DNA of 64,000 nucleotides from Paracoccaceae bacterium (GTDB lineage Bacteria; Pseudomonadota; Alphaproteobacteria; Rhodobacterales; Rhodobacteraceae). The translations under genes and the position numbers were made by a program. The stretch lies in assembly GCA_003605175.1 (NCBI GenBank), contig QWDA01000004.1, forward strand, positions 124,001-188,000, in the 5' to 3' direction. Positions 27,111 to 35,671 of the stretch are shown here, in pieces. Within the stretch, counting starts at the first letter, position 1. Each line of letters opens with the position of its first letter. A model generated the notes under the pieces. It had not been told where the DNA came from and ran no database searches. It saw only the letters and a list, made by a program, of their open reading frames with translations.

Positions 27111-27929
27111 ATGGAAAAACTTCAGGCTGCAATCGAAAGGGCGCGGGAGCGCCGCCAGGCGGAAGCCCCGAAGAAGGCCGGTCGTGTCTATCGCGGACCC
27201 GCGGTGCTCGACCCCGGCCTCTGGGACGCCCTGCCGCGGCTCGGGACGCCACCCCGCACGCTGCTGCGGAACCGGGTCTTCGTCGACAACAAGACCCGCG
27301 AGGCGACCTATTTCGACAAGCTCCGGACCAAAATCCTGCAGCAATGCCGGGACCATGGCTGGAAACGTGTGCTGATCACCTCGGCCACCGCCGGCTGCGG
27401 CAAGACGACGACGAGCTCCAACCTCGCCGCCAGCTTCGCGCGGCAGCGCGACCGGCGGATCCTGGTGCACGAGCTGGACATGCGGCGGCCGGAAATGGCG
27501 CGAATCTTCGGGCACAAGGCCTCGGCGGGGATCGCCGACGTGCTCGACGGGACCGCGGCGTTCGAGGACATCGCCGTGCGGTTCGCCGACAACGTGATCC
27601 TGTCGATGAACCAGGGCCCGCACCAGAACCCGTCGCAGATCCTGCTCCGCGACAGCACCCCGGCGATCCTCGACGAGATCGAGGGCCGGTACCGGCCCGA
27701 CGTGACCATCGTCGATTCTCCGCCGCTCCTGGCCACCGACGATACCCAGTCGATCCTGAAATTCGTCGATTGCGCGCTGATCGTCGCGGCCGCGGAGAAG
27801 ACAACGACCAGCGAGATCGACAATGTCGAGAGGGAGATCGCCGAGCAGACCAACGTGCTCGGGATCGTCCTCAACCGCTGCAACTACATGGATGACGATT
27901 ACGGCTACAGCTACGACTATCCCGGCTGA
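27111..27929 (+). CDS. CpsD/CapB-family tyrosine-protein kinase (BY-kinase)
   Basis: 272 residues. P-loop ATAGCGKTTT (93-102) in place of the more usual PGEGKS/T, Walker A' with HELDMRRPEMARIFG, Walker B VTIVDSPPLLATDD, and a C-terminal tyrosine-rich tail (YMDDDYGYSYDYPG) suited to autophosphorylation. It is cytoplasmic and is expected to act with the Wzz-like protein to control EPS polymerisation. It is the last gene of the plus-strand arm, 20 bp from the convergent ROK gene. Confidence 0.88.
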   Translation: MEKLQAAIERARERRQAEAPKKAGRVYRGPAVLDPGLWDALPRLGTPPRTLLRNRVFVDNKTREATYFDKLRTKILQQCRDHGWKRVLITSATAGCGKTTTSSNLAASFARQRDRRILVHELDMRRPEMARIFGHKASAGIADVLDGTAAFEDIAVRFADNVILSMNQGPHQNPSQILLRDSTPAILDEIEGRYRPDVTIVDSPPLLATDDTQSILKFVDCALIVAAAEKTTTSEIDNVEREIAEQTNVLGIVLNRCNYMDDDYGYSYDYPG

Positions 27930-27949
27930 GACGCGCGCCCTGGCGCCGC

Positions 27950-29137
27950 TCAGAACGCTCCCGCGTTGAGGAAGTAGCCCTCGGAGATGGGCGCAAAGGC
28001 GGCGCCGGTCACCCGGGCGTTATGGCCGACCCGGCCTTCGACCACCGCCGGCCTGTAGACGCCGCGCGCGTCGAGCAGGTCGAGCTCGGCGCGGATCGCT
28101 TCGACGAGGCGCGCGCGCACGCCGGCCGGGAAGGCGCCATCGACGATCACCGCCTCGAAATCCAGGACCGCGCAGGCCGAGAGCGAGGCGCGGGCCATCT
28201 CCCTGGCGCTTTCGGCGATCCAGCGGCCCACATGGGGCTCGAACCGGCTCCAGTCCTCGTTACGGTCCCACATCCGGGCCGGGTCGTGCCCGTCGGCGGC
28301 GATGCGCGTTTCGAGAAGGTGCAGCGAGGCCCGGTCGATCAGCTGCACCGGCCGGCCCTCGGCATCGACGCATTGCAGGGAACCGAGCGCGCCGGCATTG
28401 CCCTGGTTGCCGTCGAGCACAACGCCGTTCAGCGCCACCCCGCCGCCGATGAAGGAGCCCACGAAGAAATAGGCATAGTCGCGGTAGCCGGTGCCGGCAC
28501 CGAAGTGATGCTCGGCGCGGCAGGCGGCGGTGGCATCATTCATCAGATGCACAGGCAGGTCGGTCATGCGGGCGATCTCGGCCGGAAAGTCGATATCGTT
28601 CCAGGCGCCGATCTCCTCGGCGGGCGCGCCGATCGCCTCGGCCCATTTCCAGATCTCGAAGGGCATGGCAATTCCGAGCCCGCGGATCCGGGGCCGCATC
28701 GGCTCGGGAACCAGCGCGGTGAGTTCGGGGAGCCCGTTGCGGAGGAAGGCGGCGATCGCGTCGGGGCGCGGGTAGCGGTAGCTAAGGAGCTTCTGGCCGC
28801 GGATCCGGCCCGAGAGATCCATCAGCGCGAGATCGGCGGTACGCCGGCCGATCTTCAGCCCGACCGAGAACGCGCCGTCGGCGGCGAGCATCATCGGGAT
28901 CGAGGGCTTGCCCACGCGACCCCGCACCGGGTCGCCGCGGGTGAGAATGCCGTCGCGTTCGAGATCGCGGACGATCACCGAGACGGTCTGCGCCGAGAGG
29001 CTGACCTGCCGCGCGAGATCGCTGGCCGGCACCGGGGCGAGCTGGCGGATCATCGACAGGATCAGTCTCTCGTTATGGTTCCGAAGGCCGCTCTGCGTCG
29101 CGCCGCTCGCCAGGCCGGTCTCGCTGCTAACACTCAT
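27950..29137 (-). CDS. ROK-family transcriptional regulator
   Basis: 395 residues. An N-terminal winged helix-turn-helix (about 20-75, with PVPASDLARQVSLSAQTVSV) is followed by a ROK sugar-kinase-like fold. The usual ROK zinc-binding cluster CxCGxxGCxE is not present: the equivalent stretch reads GNAGALGSLQC. It is therefore probably a sugar-sensing repressor without kinase activity. It is divergent from frcBCA, with a strong palindrome between them. Confidence 0.9.
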   Translation of the reverse strand: MSVSSETGLASGATQSGLRNHNERLILSMIRQLAPVPASDLARQVSLSAQTVSVIVRDLERDGILTRGDPVRGRVGKPSIPMMLAADGAFSVGLKIGRRTADLALMDLSGRIRGQKLLSYRYPRPDAIAAFLRNGLPELTALVPEPMRPRIRGLGIAMPFEIWKWAEAIGAPAEEIGAWNDIDFPAEIARMTDLPVHLMNDATAACRAEHHFGAGTGYRDYAYFFVGSFIGGGVALNGVVLDGNQGNAGALGSLQCVDAEGRPVQLIDRASLHLLETRIAADGHDPARMWDRNEDWSRFEPHVGRWIAESAREMARASLSACAVLDFEAVIVDGAFPAGVRARLVEAIRAELDLLDARGVYRPAVVEGRVGHNARVTGAAFAPISEGYFLNAGAF

Positions 29138-29176
29138 CCGATCCCGTTCCTCCCCGCGCCAACATGCCGTCCGAGC

Positions 29177-29205
29177 AATTAATAAGTCAACTAGATTTAT
29201 TTATT
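29177..29205. promoter_or_regulatory. ROK operator palindrome between regulator and frcB
   Basis: A 12-5-12 inverted repeat: left arm AATTAATAAGTC, spacer AACTA, right arm GATTTATTTATT. Ten of twelve positions pair symmetrically. It is AT-rich in G+C-rich surroundings and lies 40 bp from the ROK start and about 107 bp from frcB. A ROK repressor site is the likely role (inference). Confidence 0.6.
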
Positions 29206-29311
29206 GACCTCCGGCCCCGAATCACGCTTTCTGGGTGCATTCCGGGATGGCGCCTCAGGTCCGCCCGGGCGGCGATACTGCGCCGCGTAGTCAATGCCAG
29301 GGAGGGCATCC

Positions 29312-30325
29312 ATGACCAGACTTCTTTCCGCCAGCGCACTCGCGCTGATCGCTTCCGCTGGCCTCGCGTCGGCCACCGACGTTGCCGCCTGTCTGATCAC
29401 CAAGACGGACACCAACCCGTTTTTCGTGAAGATGCGCGAAGGCGCCGAGGCCAAGGCAGCCGAGCTGGGCATCCAGCTTTCCAGCTATGCCGGCAAGGTG
29501 GACGGCGACAACGAGGCGCAGGTCGCCGCGATCGAGACCTGCATCGCCAATGGCGCGAAGGGGATCCTGATCACCGCGTCGAACACCTCGGCCATCGTGC
29601 CGGCGGTCCAGCAGGCGCGTGACGCGGGCATCCTCGTGATCGCGCTCGACACGCCGCTCGAGCCCATCGACGCCGCCGACATGACTTTCGCCACCGACAA
29701 CTTCAAGGCCGGCGAGCTGATCGGCCAGTGGGCCGCCGCCAAGCTCGGCGCCGATGCCGAGAGCGCGAAGATCGCGATGCTCGACCTCGACATCAGCCAG
29801 CCCAGCGTGGACGTGCTGCGCGACCAGGGCTTCCTTCAGGGCTTCGGCATCGACCTCGGCGACCCGAACAAGTGGGGCGACGAAGATGACGCGCGGATCG
29901 TCGGCAACGACATCACCGCGGGCAACGAGGAAGGCGGCCGCAAGGCGATGGAGAACCTCCTCGCGACCGACCCCTTCATCAACGTGGTCTACACGATCAA
30001 CGAACCCGCCGCCGCCGGCGCTTACGAGGCGCTGAAGGCGATCGGCCGCGAGAACGATGTGCTGATCGTGTCGGTCGATGGCGGCTGCCCAGGCGTTCAG
30101 AACGTCGCGGATGGCATCATCGGCGCAACTTCGCAGCAATATCCGCTCCGGATGGCCTCGCTCGGCATCGAGGCGATCGCCAAGTTCGCCGAGACCGGCG
30201 AGAAACCCGAAGCCACCGAAGGCAAGACCTTCTACGACACCGGCGTTGCGCTGGTCACCGACCAGGCGGTCGACGGCGTCGAGTCGATCTCGGTCGACGA
30301 AGGCAAGAACCTCTGCTGGGGCTGA
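29312..30325 (+). CDS. frcB: sugar ABC transporter substrate-binding protein FrcB-like
   Basis: 337 residues from the ATG at 29312, preceded by GGGAGGGC. Sec signal peptide cleaved near LASA-TDV. The mature part is a ribose/fructose-type periplasmic binding protein with [41 protein letters not shown] and [20 protein letters not shown], close to my recollection of rhizobial FrcB for fructose, ribose and mannose. It is the first gene of frcBCA, under probable control of the adjacent ROK regulator. Confidence 0.88.
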   Translation: MTRLLSASALALIASAGLASATDVAACLITKTDTNPFFVKMREGAEAKAAELGIQLSSYAGKVDGDNEAQVAAIETCIANGAKGILITASNTSAIVPAVQQARDAGILVIALDTPLEPIDAADMTFATDNFKAGELIGQWAAAKLGADAESAKIAMLDLDISQPSVDVLRDQGFLQGFGIDLGDPNKWGDEDDARIVGNDITAGNEEGGRKAMENLLATDPFINVVYTINEPAAAGAYEALKAIGRENDVLIVSVDGGCPGVQNVADGIIGATSQQYPLRMASLGIEAIAKFAETGEKPEATEGKTFYDTGVALVTDQAVDGVESISVDEGKNLCWG

Positions 30326-30339
30326 TCCAGGCCTGAGAA

Positions 30340-30364
30340 GGAAGGCGCGCCCGCCGCGCCTTCC
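30340..30364 (+). promoter_or_regulatory. intercistronic hairpin between frcB and frcC
   Basis: A perfect 10-bp stem (30340-30349 with 30355-30364) and 5-base loop lie 15 bp after the frcB stop. No T tract follows, so it is more likely an mRNA-stabilising or attenuating hairpin than a full terminator. Its loop-side 12-mer AAGGCGCGCCCG is repeated exactly at 30379-30390, which could compete for pairing. Confidence 0.55.
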
Positions 30365-30450
30365 GCAACCCGGGCGACAAGGCGCGCCCGATCTGTCATC
30401 ATCCGGATACCAATGGCCTTTCTGGACGCCTTTGGGTGGGAGGATTCTTT

Positions 30451-31527
30451 ATGGCTTCAGATACAACACAGGACGATTTCGAGGCGGCCGCCGCTGACGC
30501 GTCGCGCGATGTCGCATCGTTCGAGCAGCATGAGAAGGGTCTCGTCGGGAAGCTCCACGACCTTCTCCACAGCACCCCGTCGATGGTTCCGCTGATCGTG
30601 CTGATCGTGGCAATCGCGATTTTCGGCCTACTTCTCGGCAGCAAGTTCTTCTCACCCTTCGCGCTCACACTGATCCTGCAGCAGGTGCAGATCGTCGGTG
30701 TGCTCGCGGCTGCGCAGAGCCTGGTTATCCTCACCGCGGGCATCGACCTTTCGGTCGGCGCGGTGGCGGTGCTCTGCTCGGTGATCATGGGGCAGTTCAC
30801 CTTCCGCTACGGAATTCCGCCGTTCTTCGCGGTGATCGCGGGCCTCGCCTTCGGCACCGCCATCGGCGCCGTCAACGGCTGGCTCGTCAGCCGAGTGAAG
30901 CTGCCGCCCTTCATCGTCACGCTCGGCATGTGGCAAATCGTGCTCGCGGCGAACTATCTCTACTCCGCGAACGAAACGATCCGGTCGCAGGATATCGACG
31001 CCGAGGCACCGTTCCTGAAGTTCATGGGGGCGACCTACAAGGTCGGCGGCGCCAACTTCACTCTGGGCGTGATCCTCATGCTGGTGCTGGTCCTGGTGCT
31101 CGCCTACGCGCTGCGCTCCACGGCCTGGGGCCGGCATGTCTACGCCGTGGGCGACGACCCTGATGCCGCGGAACTGGCGGGCGTGAACGTCCACAGGACG
31201 ATCATGTCGGTCTACATGCTGGTGGGCTTCATCTGCGCGCTCGCCGCCTGGGTGATGATCGGCCGCTTCGGCTCGGTCTCGCCTTCCGCAACCACCGGGG
31301 TGATCGGCAATATCCAGGCGATCACCGCCGTGGTGATCGGGGGCATCTCGCTCTTCGGAGGGCGCGGCTCGATCCTCGGCGCCTTCTTCGGCGCGCTGAT
31401 CGTCGGCGTGTTCGAACTGGGTCTGCGGATGGCCGGGGCCGATCCGCAATGGACCTTCCTGCTCATCGGAGCGCTCATCATCGCCGCCGTCGCGGTCGAC
31501 CAGTGGATCAGAGAGGTGTCTGCGTGA
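30451..31527 (+). CDS. frcC: sugar ABC transporter permease FrcC-like
   Basis: 358 residues from the ATG at 30451 (GGGAGG about 7 bp upstream). A soluble N-terminal stretch of about 45 residues is followed by 8-10 membrane helices of the RbsC/FrcC family. The family motif LTAGIDLSVGAV is near 95, and a C-terminal GGISLFGGRGSILGAFFGAL is present. It forms the membrane channel for the sugar bound by FrcB. Its stop overlaps the frcA start (TGATG). Confidence 0.9.
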   Translation: MASDTTQDDFEAAAADASRDVASFEQHEKGLVGKLHDLLHSTPSMVPLIVLIVAIAIFGLLLGSKFFSPFALTLILQQVQIVGVLAAAQSLVILTAGIDLSVGAVAVLCSVIMGQFTFRYGIPPFFAVIAGLAFGTAIGAVNGWLVSRVKLPPFIVTLGMWQIVLAANYLYSANETIRSQDIDAEAPFLKFMGATYKVGGANFTLGVILMLVLVLVLAYALRSTAWGRHVYAVGDDPDAAELAGVNVHRTIMSVYMLVGFICALAAWVMIGRFGSVSPSATTGVIGNIQAITAVVIGGISLFGGRGSILGAFFGALIVGVFELGLRMAGADPQWTFLLIGALIIAAVAVDQWIREVSA

Positions 31528-32297
31528 TGGAACCCATTCTCAAGGGACGGAACCTGGTCAAGCGCTACGGCAAGGTGACCGCGCTCGACCATTGCGACTT
31601 CGATCTCTACCCGGGCGAGATCCTGGCGGTGATCGGCGATAACGGTGCCGGGAAATCGACCCTGATCAAGGCGGTTTCGGGGGCGGTGATCCCCGACGAG
31701 GGCGAGGTCTACCTGGACGGCAAGCCGGTGAGCTTCACCTCGCCCATCGATGCCCGCGCGGCGGGGATCGAGACGGTGTACCAGACCCTCGCCATGTCGC
31801 CGGCGCTCTCGATCGCGGACAACATGTTCATGGGCCGCGAGATCCGGATGCAGGGCTTCATGGGCAAGTATCTCCGCAAGCTGGACCGGCCCGCGATGGA
31901 GAAATTCGCCCGCGAGAAACTGTCGGAGCTGGGGTTGATGACGATCCAGAACATCAACCAGGCGGTGGAGACGCTCTCGGGCGGCCAGCGCCAGGGGGTG
32001 GCGGTGGCCCGGGCGGCGGCGTTCGGCTCGAAGGTGATCATTCTCGACGAGCCCACCGCGGCGCTCGGCGTGAAGGAGAGCCGGCGGGTGCTGGAACTGA
32101 TCCTCGACGTGAAGTCGCGCGGGATCCCGATCATCCTGATCAGCCACAACATGCCGCATGTGTTTGAAGTCGCTGACAGAATCCACATCCACCGGCTGGG
32201 ACGGCGGCTGACGGTGATCGACCCGAAGGACTACACGATGTCCGACGCGGTGGCCTTCATGACCGGCGCCAAGATGCCGGAACGCGAAGCCGCCTGA
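31527..32297 (+). CDS. frcA: sugar ABC transporter ATP-binding protein FrcA-like
   Basis: 256 residues with the start embedded in TGATG at the end of frcC. Walker A GDNGAGKST, signature LSGGQRQGVAVARAA, Walker B VIILDEPTAALG and switch histidine ISHNM. It is a single ATPase domain rather than the fused double form seen in RbsA, which fits the FrcA type. A terminator-like hairpin follows; no fructokinase gene (frcK) is present before the insertion-sequence island begins. Confidence 0.92.
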   Translation: MEPILKGRNLVKRYGKVTALDHCDFDLYPGEILAVIGDNGAGKSTLIKAVSGAVIPDEGEVYLDGKPVSFTSPIDARAAGIETVYQTLAMSPALSIADNMFMGREIRMQGFMGKYLRKLDRPAMEKFAREKLSELGLMTIQNINQAVETLSGGQRQGVAVARAAAFGSKVIILDEPTAALGVKESRRVLELILDVKSRGIPIILISHNMPHVFEVADRIHIHRLGRRLTVIDPKDYTMSDAVAFMTGAKMPEREAA

Positions 32298-32318
32298 CAC
32301 CCGGCACGGTTCCCGAAG

Positions 32319-32344
32319 CGGCCCGGTCCGAAAGGATCGGGCCG
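32319..32344 (+). terminator. probable terminator after frcA
   Basis: An 11-bp stem with one G-T wobble (arms 32319-32329 and 32334-32344), GAAA tetraloop, followed by TTTCC. It lies 22 bp downstream of the frcA stop. The short T tract makes it a moderate rho-independent terminator. Confidence 0.65.
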
Positions 32345-32380
32345 TTTCCGTTCGCCTGTCTCGGGGCGAAACGCCCGCGC

Positions 32381-32413
32381 ACAACCCGTACACAACCTGT
32401 ACACAACCCGTAC
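32381..32413. repeat. three tandem 11-bp direct repeats
   Basis: Three head-to-tail copies of ACAACCCGTAC; the middle copy has T for C at position 7. Unit length is about one helical turn. It lies between the frcA terminator and the first insertion sequence. The function is unknown. Confidence 0.8.
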
Positions 32414-32706
32414 ACCGGCGGTGCGCCGGACCGGGATATCCGGAAGGCGGGGCGGCGTCCCCAGAACCCGCGCTGAGGGCCGCAACCGTGGCGCCAGGGA
32501 CGGCGATTTCCAGCTCGTCCAAGCGGTGATCACGCCGGCCGCGCCTGCCGAACGCAGGAGGCGGCGGCCATACCGCTTGCCCTGCCAGGCCTTGCGGACC
32601 GACAGGGCGATCTCGTCGCGGGTCGGCGGGCCAGAAGCAATGACGGCTATGAGCCCAACTGAGCCGTTCGTCCCGAGCGCAGCATCAGGCAAAAAGGGCG
32701 TATTTC
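32414..32706. other. non-coding stretch before the IS island
   Basis: Together with the preceding repeats this leaves about 360 bp without a gene after the frcA terminator. Open frames here lack family resemblance and ribosome sites. It may be the remains of DNA disturbed by insertion. Confidence 0.5.
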
Positions 32707-34226
32707 GTTGAAAAACTCCGGCTTGATTGGGTGGTAAGTCGCTGATTCAATTTGTCCTGTAAGGGGGATTGGCGATGATGGGACCGAGACAGGAAGCACA
32801 GGCGGCTTTGTTCTACGAGTTCTCGCTCGAGGATCACGTTCCCCAAGATCATCTCCTGCGGTCGATTGATCGCTTCGTTGATCTGAGCAGCATTCGGACC
32901 CACCTGGCGGATTTCTACAGCCACACCGGCCGTCCTTCGATCGATCCCGAGCTGCTGATCCGGATGCTGATTGTGGGCTACTGCTTCGGCATCCGCTCCG
33001 AACGCCGGCTCTGCGAGGAGGTGCATCTGAACCTCGCGTATCGCTGGTTCTGCCGCCTCGATTTGAACGATCGTGTTCCTGACCATTCCACCTTCTCGAA
33101 GAACCGACACGGCCGGTTCCGCGAGAGCGAGCTGTTGCGTCACCTGTTCGAGACCACAGTGGTGCGGTGCATTGAAGAAGGCTTGGTCAGCGGCCAGCGC
33201 ATGGCCATCGATGCCAGCCTGATCGAAGCTGATGCGAACAAACAGAACTCGACACCGAAGGAAGACTGGGACGCCGGGCGTATAGATCCGACCGATGCAC
33301 CCCGCGCGGTCCGCGAGTATCTCGACACGCTGGATGACGCTGCATTTGGCGCGGCCAGCGAGGTGCAGCCGAAGTTCACGTCCCATTCCGATCCGGCCAG
33401 TCAATGGACCGCAGCACGCAAAGGGCCAGCATTCTTTAGCTATTCCGACAACTACCTGATCGACACGGACCACGGCGTCATCATCGACGTAGAAGCCACC
33501 AGATCAATCCGACAGGCTGAGGTTGGATCGACCAAGACCATGTTGAAGCGGGTGAAGGAACGGTTTGATCTGCATCCCGAACGGCTGATCGCCGACACTG
33601 CATATGGCACCGGGCCGCTTCTGGGCTGGCTGGTCGATCGCCAGATCGCGCCGCACATTCCGGTGTTCGACAAGTCCGGGCGCAACGACGGAACCTGGAC
33701 CCGCGCCGACTTCGAATGGGATGCAGAGAACGACCAATACATCTGCCCCGAAGGTCACGCCCTCAAGCAGTTCCGGCGCAACTACTCAGACCCGAACCGG
33801 GGACCGACCGGCAAAGGAACCGCGCGCTATCGCGCTTTGAAAGAAGTCTGTCAGGTCTGCCCGTCCAAAGCCAAGTGCTGCCCGAACGCCGATGCGCGCA
33901 AGATCAGCCGCGAGGAACATGAAGATGCCCGCCAGGTCGCCCGCGACATCGCCAAAACCCGCCAATACGACATCTCGATGAAGCTCCGGAAGAAAGTCGA
34001 GATGCTCTTTGCCCACCTCAAACGCATTCTTGGTCTTGGCCGGCTCCGACTACGCGGACCATGCGGCGCCAACGATGAGTTCCTCCTCGCCGCCACCGCC
34101 CAGAACCTCCGCAAACTGGCCAAGCTCTTTCCTGCACCGCAGCATCTGCGAAAAGCCTGACAACAGAACGGTTTGCGCTCGCTCAAATTGCTCAATCAAG
34201 CCTCCATCACCCCGTTGTTTTTCCAC
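32707..34226 (+). mobile_element. IS1182-family insertion sequence
   Basis: The outer ends pair imperfectly: GTTGAAAAACTCC at 32707-32719 against GTGGAAAAACAAC (complement of 34214-34226). A second shared segment GGCTTGATTG follows on both ends, offset by about a dozen bases on the right. One full-length transposase gene fills the element. No obvious target duplication was seen. The exact ends are estimated. Confidence 0.7.
32775..34160 (+). CDS. IS1182-family transposase
   Basis: 461 residues from the ATG at 32775, preceded by GGGGG at 7 bp. N-terminal DUF772-type domain (LEDHVPQDHLLRSIDRFVD), then DDE catalytic segments MAIDASLIEADANKQ, RLIADTAYGTGPLLG and KLRKKVEMLFAHLKR, with a cysteine-rich insert near CQVCPSKAKCC. 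No disruption was seen, so the element may be active. Confidence 0.92.
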   Translation: MMGPRQEAQAALFYEFSLEDHVPQDHLLRSIDRFVDLSSIRTHLADFYSHTGRPSIDPELLIRMLIVGYCFGIRSERRLCEEVHLNLAYRWFCRLDLNDRVPDHSTFSKNRHGRFRESELLRHLFETTVVRCIEEGLVSGQRMAIDASLIEADANKQNSTPKEDWDAGRIDPTDAPRAVREYLDTLDDAAFGAASEVQPKFTSHSDPASQWTAARKGPAFFSYSDNYLIDTDHGVIIDVEATRSIRQAEVGSTKTMLKRVKERFDLHPERLIADTAYGTGPLLGWLVDRQIAPHIPVFDKSGRNDGTWTRADFEWDAENDQYICPEGHALKQFRRNYSDPNRGPTGKGTARYRALKEVCQVCPSKAKCCPNADARKISREEHEDARQVARDIAKTRQYDISMKLRKKVEMLFAHLKRILGLGRLRLRGPCGANDEFLLAATAQNLRKLAKLFPAPQHLRKA

Positions 34227-34305
34227 AGAATGGGCGGAAAGCAGCCGCTCGCTGCACCTGCGAGGTGCGTCCGAGGGAAGGCGGAAGCCGACATTCACTC
34301 AGGAC

Positions 34306-34318
34306 GGCTCTGATGATG
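34306..34318. repeat. left half-arm of an inverted repeat split by the IS110 element
   Basis: GGCTCTGATGATG is the exact reverse complement of 35745-35757. If the IS110 element is removed, this joins to 35672 onward and rebuilds a 24-bp arm that pairs at 23 of 24 positions with 35734-35757. Confidence 0.75.
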
Positions 34319-35671
34319 GGTTGGGTAGCCCCTCCTGACGGCACTTGTGCCACTGTGATCCGGACAGGCTCGGGAGGATTTGGCTATGAAAGAAGTATCG
34401 ATCATCGGTGTGGACCTGGCCAAGCAGGTCTTTCAGCTTCACGGGGCGACAGCCGAGGGCGAAGTCGTGTTTCGCAAGAAGCTGTCACGCAGGCAGTTCC
34501 TTGCGTTCATGCAGACGCAGCCCGGTTGCTGCGTGGCGATGGAAGCCTGCGCTACTGCTCATCACTGGGCGCGGGTCTTGATGGATCTGGGCCACGAGGT
34601 GCGCCTGATCGCGCCGAAGTTCGTCGAGCCATATGTCAAGAACCAGAAGAACGACATGGCGGACGCGGAGGCGATTGTGGAGGCCGCCAGTCGGCCGACC
34701 ATGCGCTTTGTCGAAGTGAAGACGCCCGAGCAGCAAGGGTTGGGCATGATCTTCCGGCTGCGGGATCTGCTGGTCGGCCAGCGCACGCAGACGATCAACG
34801 CACTGCGCGGCCACCTCGCCGAGTTCGGTATCGTCACGGGCAAGGGGAGGGAGAACGTCGACAAGTTGCGATCGGCCTTGGACCGGGATGAGGAAGCAGA
34901 GGAGCTACCAGCCTCGGTTCGTCACATGGCGCAGCTGTGCTTTGACCAGATGGATGATCTGTCCCGGCGCATCGCGGACCTCGACGCGCAGATTGCGGCG
35001 GCCAGCAAACGCTCGTGGTTCTCGGCGCGCTTGCAGAAGATGCCCGGAATTGGCCCCATCACCTCGATGGCTCTGGCGGCTTTCGCTCCGCCGATGGAGA
35101 CTTTCCAGCGGGCGCGCGACTTCTCGGCCTGGCTGGGTCTTGTGCCCCGACAACATTCGAGCGGTGGCAAACCGAGGCTCGGGCGGACGAGCAAATCCGG
35201 GCAGCGGGATATCCGGCGCTTGCTGATCATTGGCGCGATGGCGGTGATTTCCGGCGCCAAGGTTCGACCACCTGCGGAGACCTCCTGGCTCGGACGCATC
35301 CTCGCCCGCAAGCCAAGGATGCTGGCCGCTATCGCTCTGGCGAACAAGATGGCGCGCATGCTGTGGGCCATGATAACGAAAGATGAGGAGTTTCGAGGGG
35401 GACCGCTTTCGGCGACCTGAAGGCGTCGGCGGCAAAGCCTCGAAAATGCGGGAGAAGCTGAAGCGAGTATGAAATCGATCGACCAGATCGGGGTTGGGAA
35501 AATCAGTGTCACATGGAGAGCTTCGAGCTCGGTTTGATGTTTTGAACCCAACCCGCGGATCCCATACCGGCCAAGGGACGAGCGCCCCACGAAAAGGCCT
35601 GACACATGGACGCATTCGATCGTATTGTGCCAGCTGAGGCGACGGCCCGTTAAAACCGGGGCTACCTACAC
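34319..35671 (+). mobile_element. IS110-family insertion sequence
   Basis: Contains one intact DEDD-type transposase gene. Subterminal inverted sequences are weak, as expected: TTGGGTAGCCCC at 34321-34332 against TGTAGGTAGCCCC (complement of 35658-35670). Non-coding flanks inside the element are about 65 bp on the left and 250 bp on the right. These may encode the bridge RNA known in IS110 elements, but that cannot be confirmed by eye. The ends are estimated from the split repeat. Confidence 0.7.
34386..35420 (+). CDS. IS110-family transposase
   Basis: 344 residues from the ATG at 34386 (GGGAGG 8 bp upstream). The N-terminal DEDD RuvC-like domain shows GVDLAKQVFQLHG, MEACATAHHW and KNDMADAEAIVEAA. 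The C-terminal transposase_20 part shows MPGIGPITSMALAAF and LGLVPRQHSSGGKPRLGR, with the nucleophile serine there. It is intact. Confidence 0.93.
   Translation: MKEVSIIGVDLAKQVFQLHGATAEGEVVFRKKLSRRQFLAFMQTQPGCCVAMEACATAHHWARVLMDLGHEVRLIAPKFVEPYVKNQKNDMADAEAIVEAASRPTMRFVEVKTPEQQGLGMIFRLRDLLVGQRTQTINALRGHLAEFGIVTGKGRENVDKLRSALDRDEEAEELPASVRHMAQLCFDQMDDLSRRIADLDAQIAAASKRSWFSARLQKMPGIGPITSMALAAFAPPMETFQRARDFSAWLGLVPRQHSSGGKPRLGRTSKSGQRDIRRLLIIGAMAVISGAKVRPPAETSWLGRILARKPRMLAAIALANKMARMLWAMITKDEEFRGGPLSAT

Noticed and set aside
25329-27623. Long minus-strand frame antisense to the Wzz and kinase genes.
   Set aside because: No family resemblance, His/Arg-rich shadow composition, and the plus-strand genes carry complete motifs.
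32381-32413. Tandem 11-bp repeats as replication iterons.
   Set aside because: Only three copies, no rep gene, no AT-rich unwinding region and chromosomal context; an origin is not supported.
32231-32692. Minus-strand frame just before the IS island, containing GPPTRDEIALSVRKAWQGKR.
   Set aside because: No ribosome site and no family I recognise; it also overlaps the frcA end and the terminator. It could be a fragment but is not supported.
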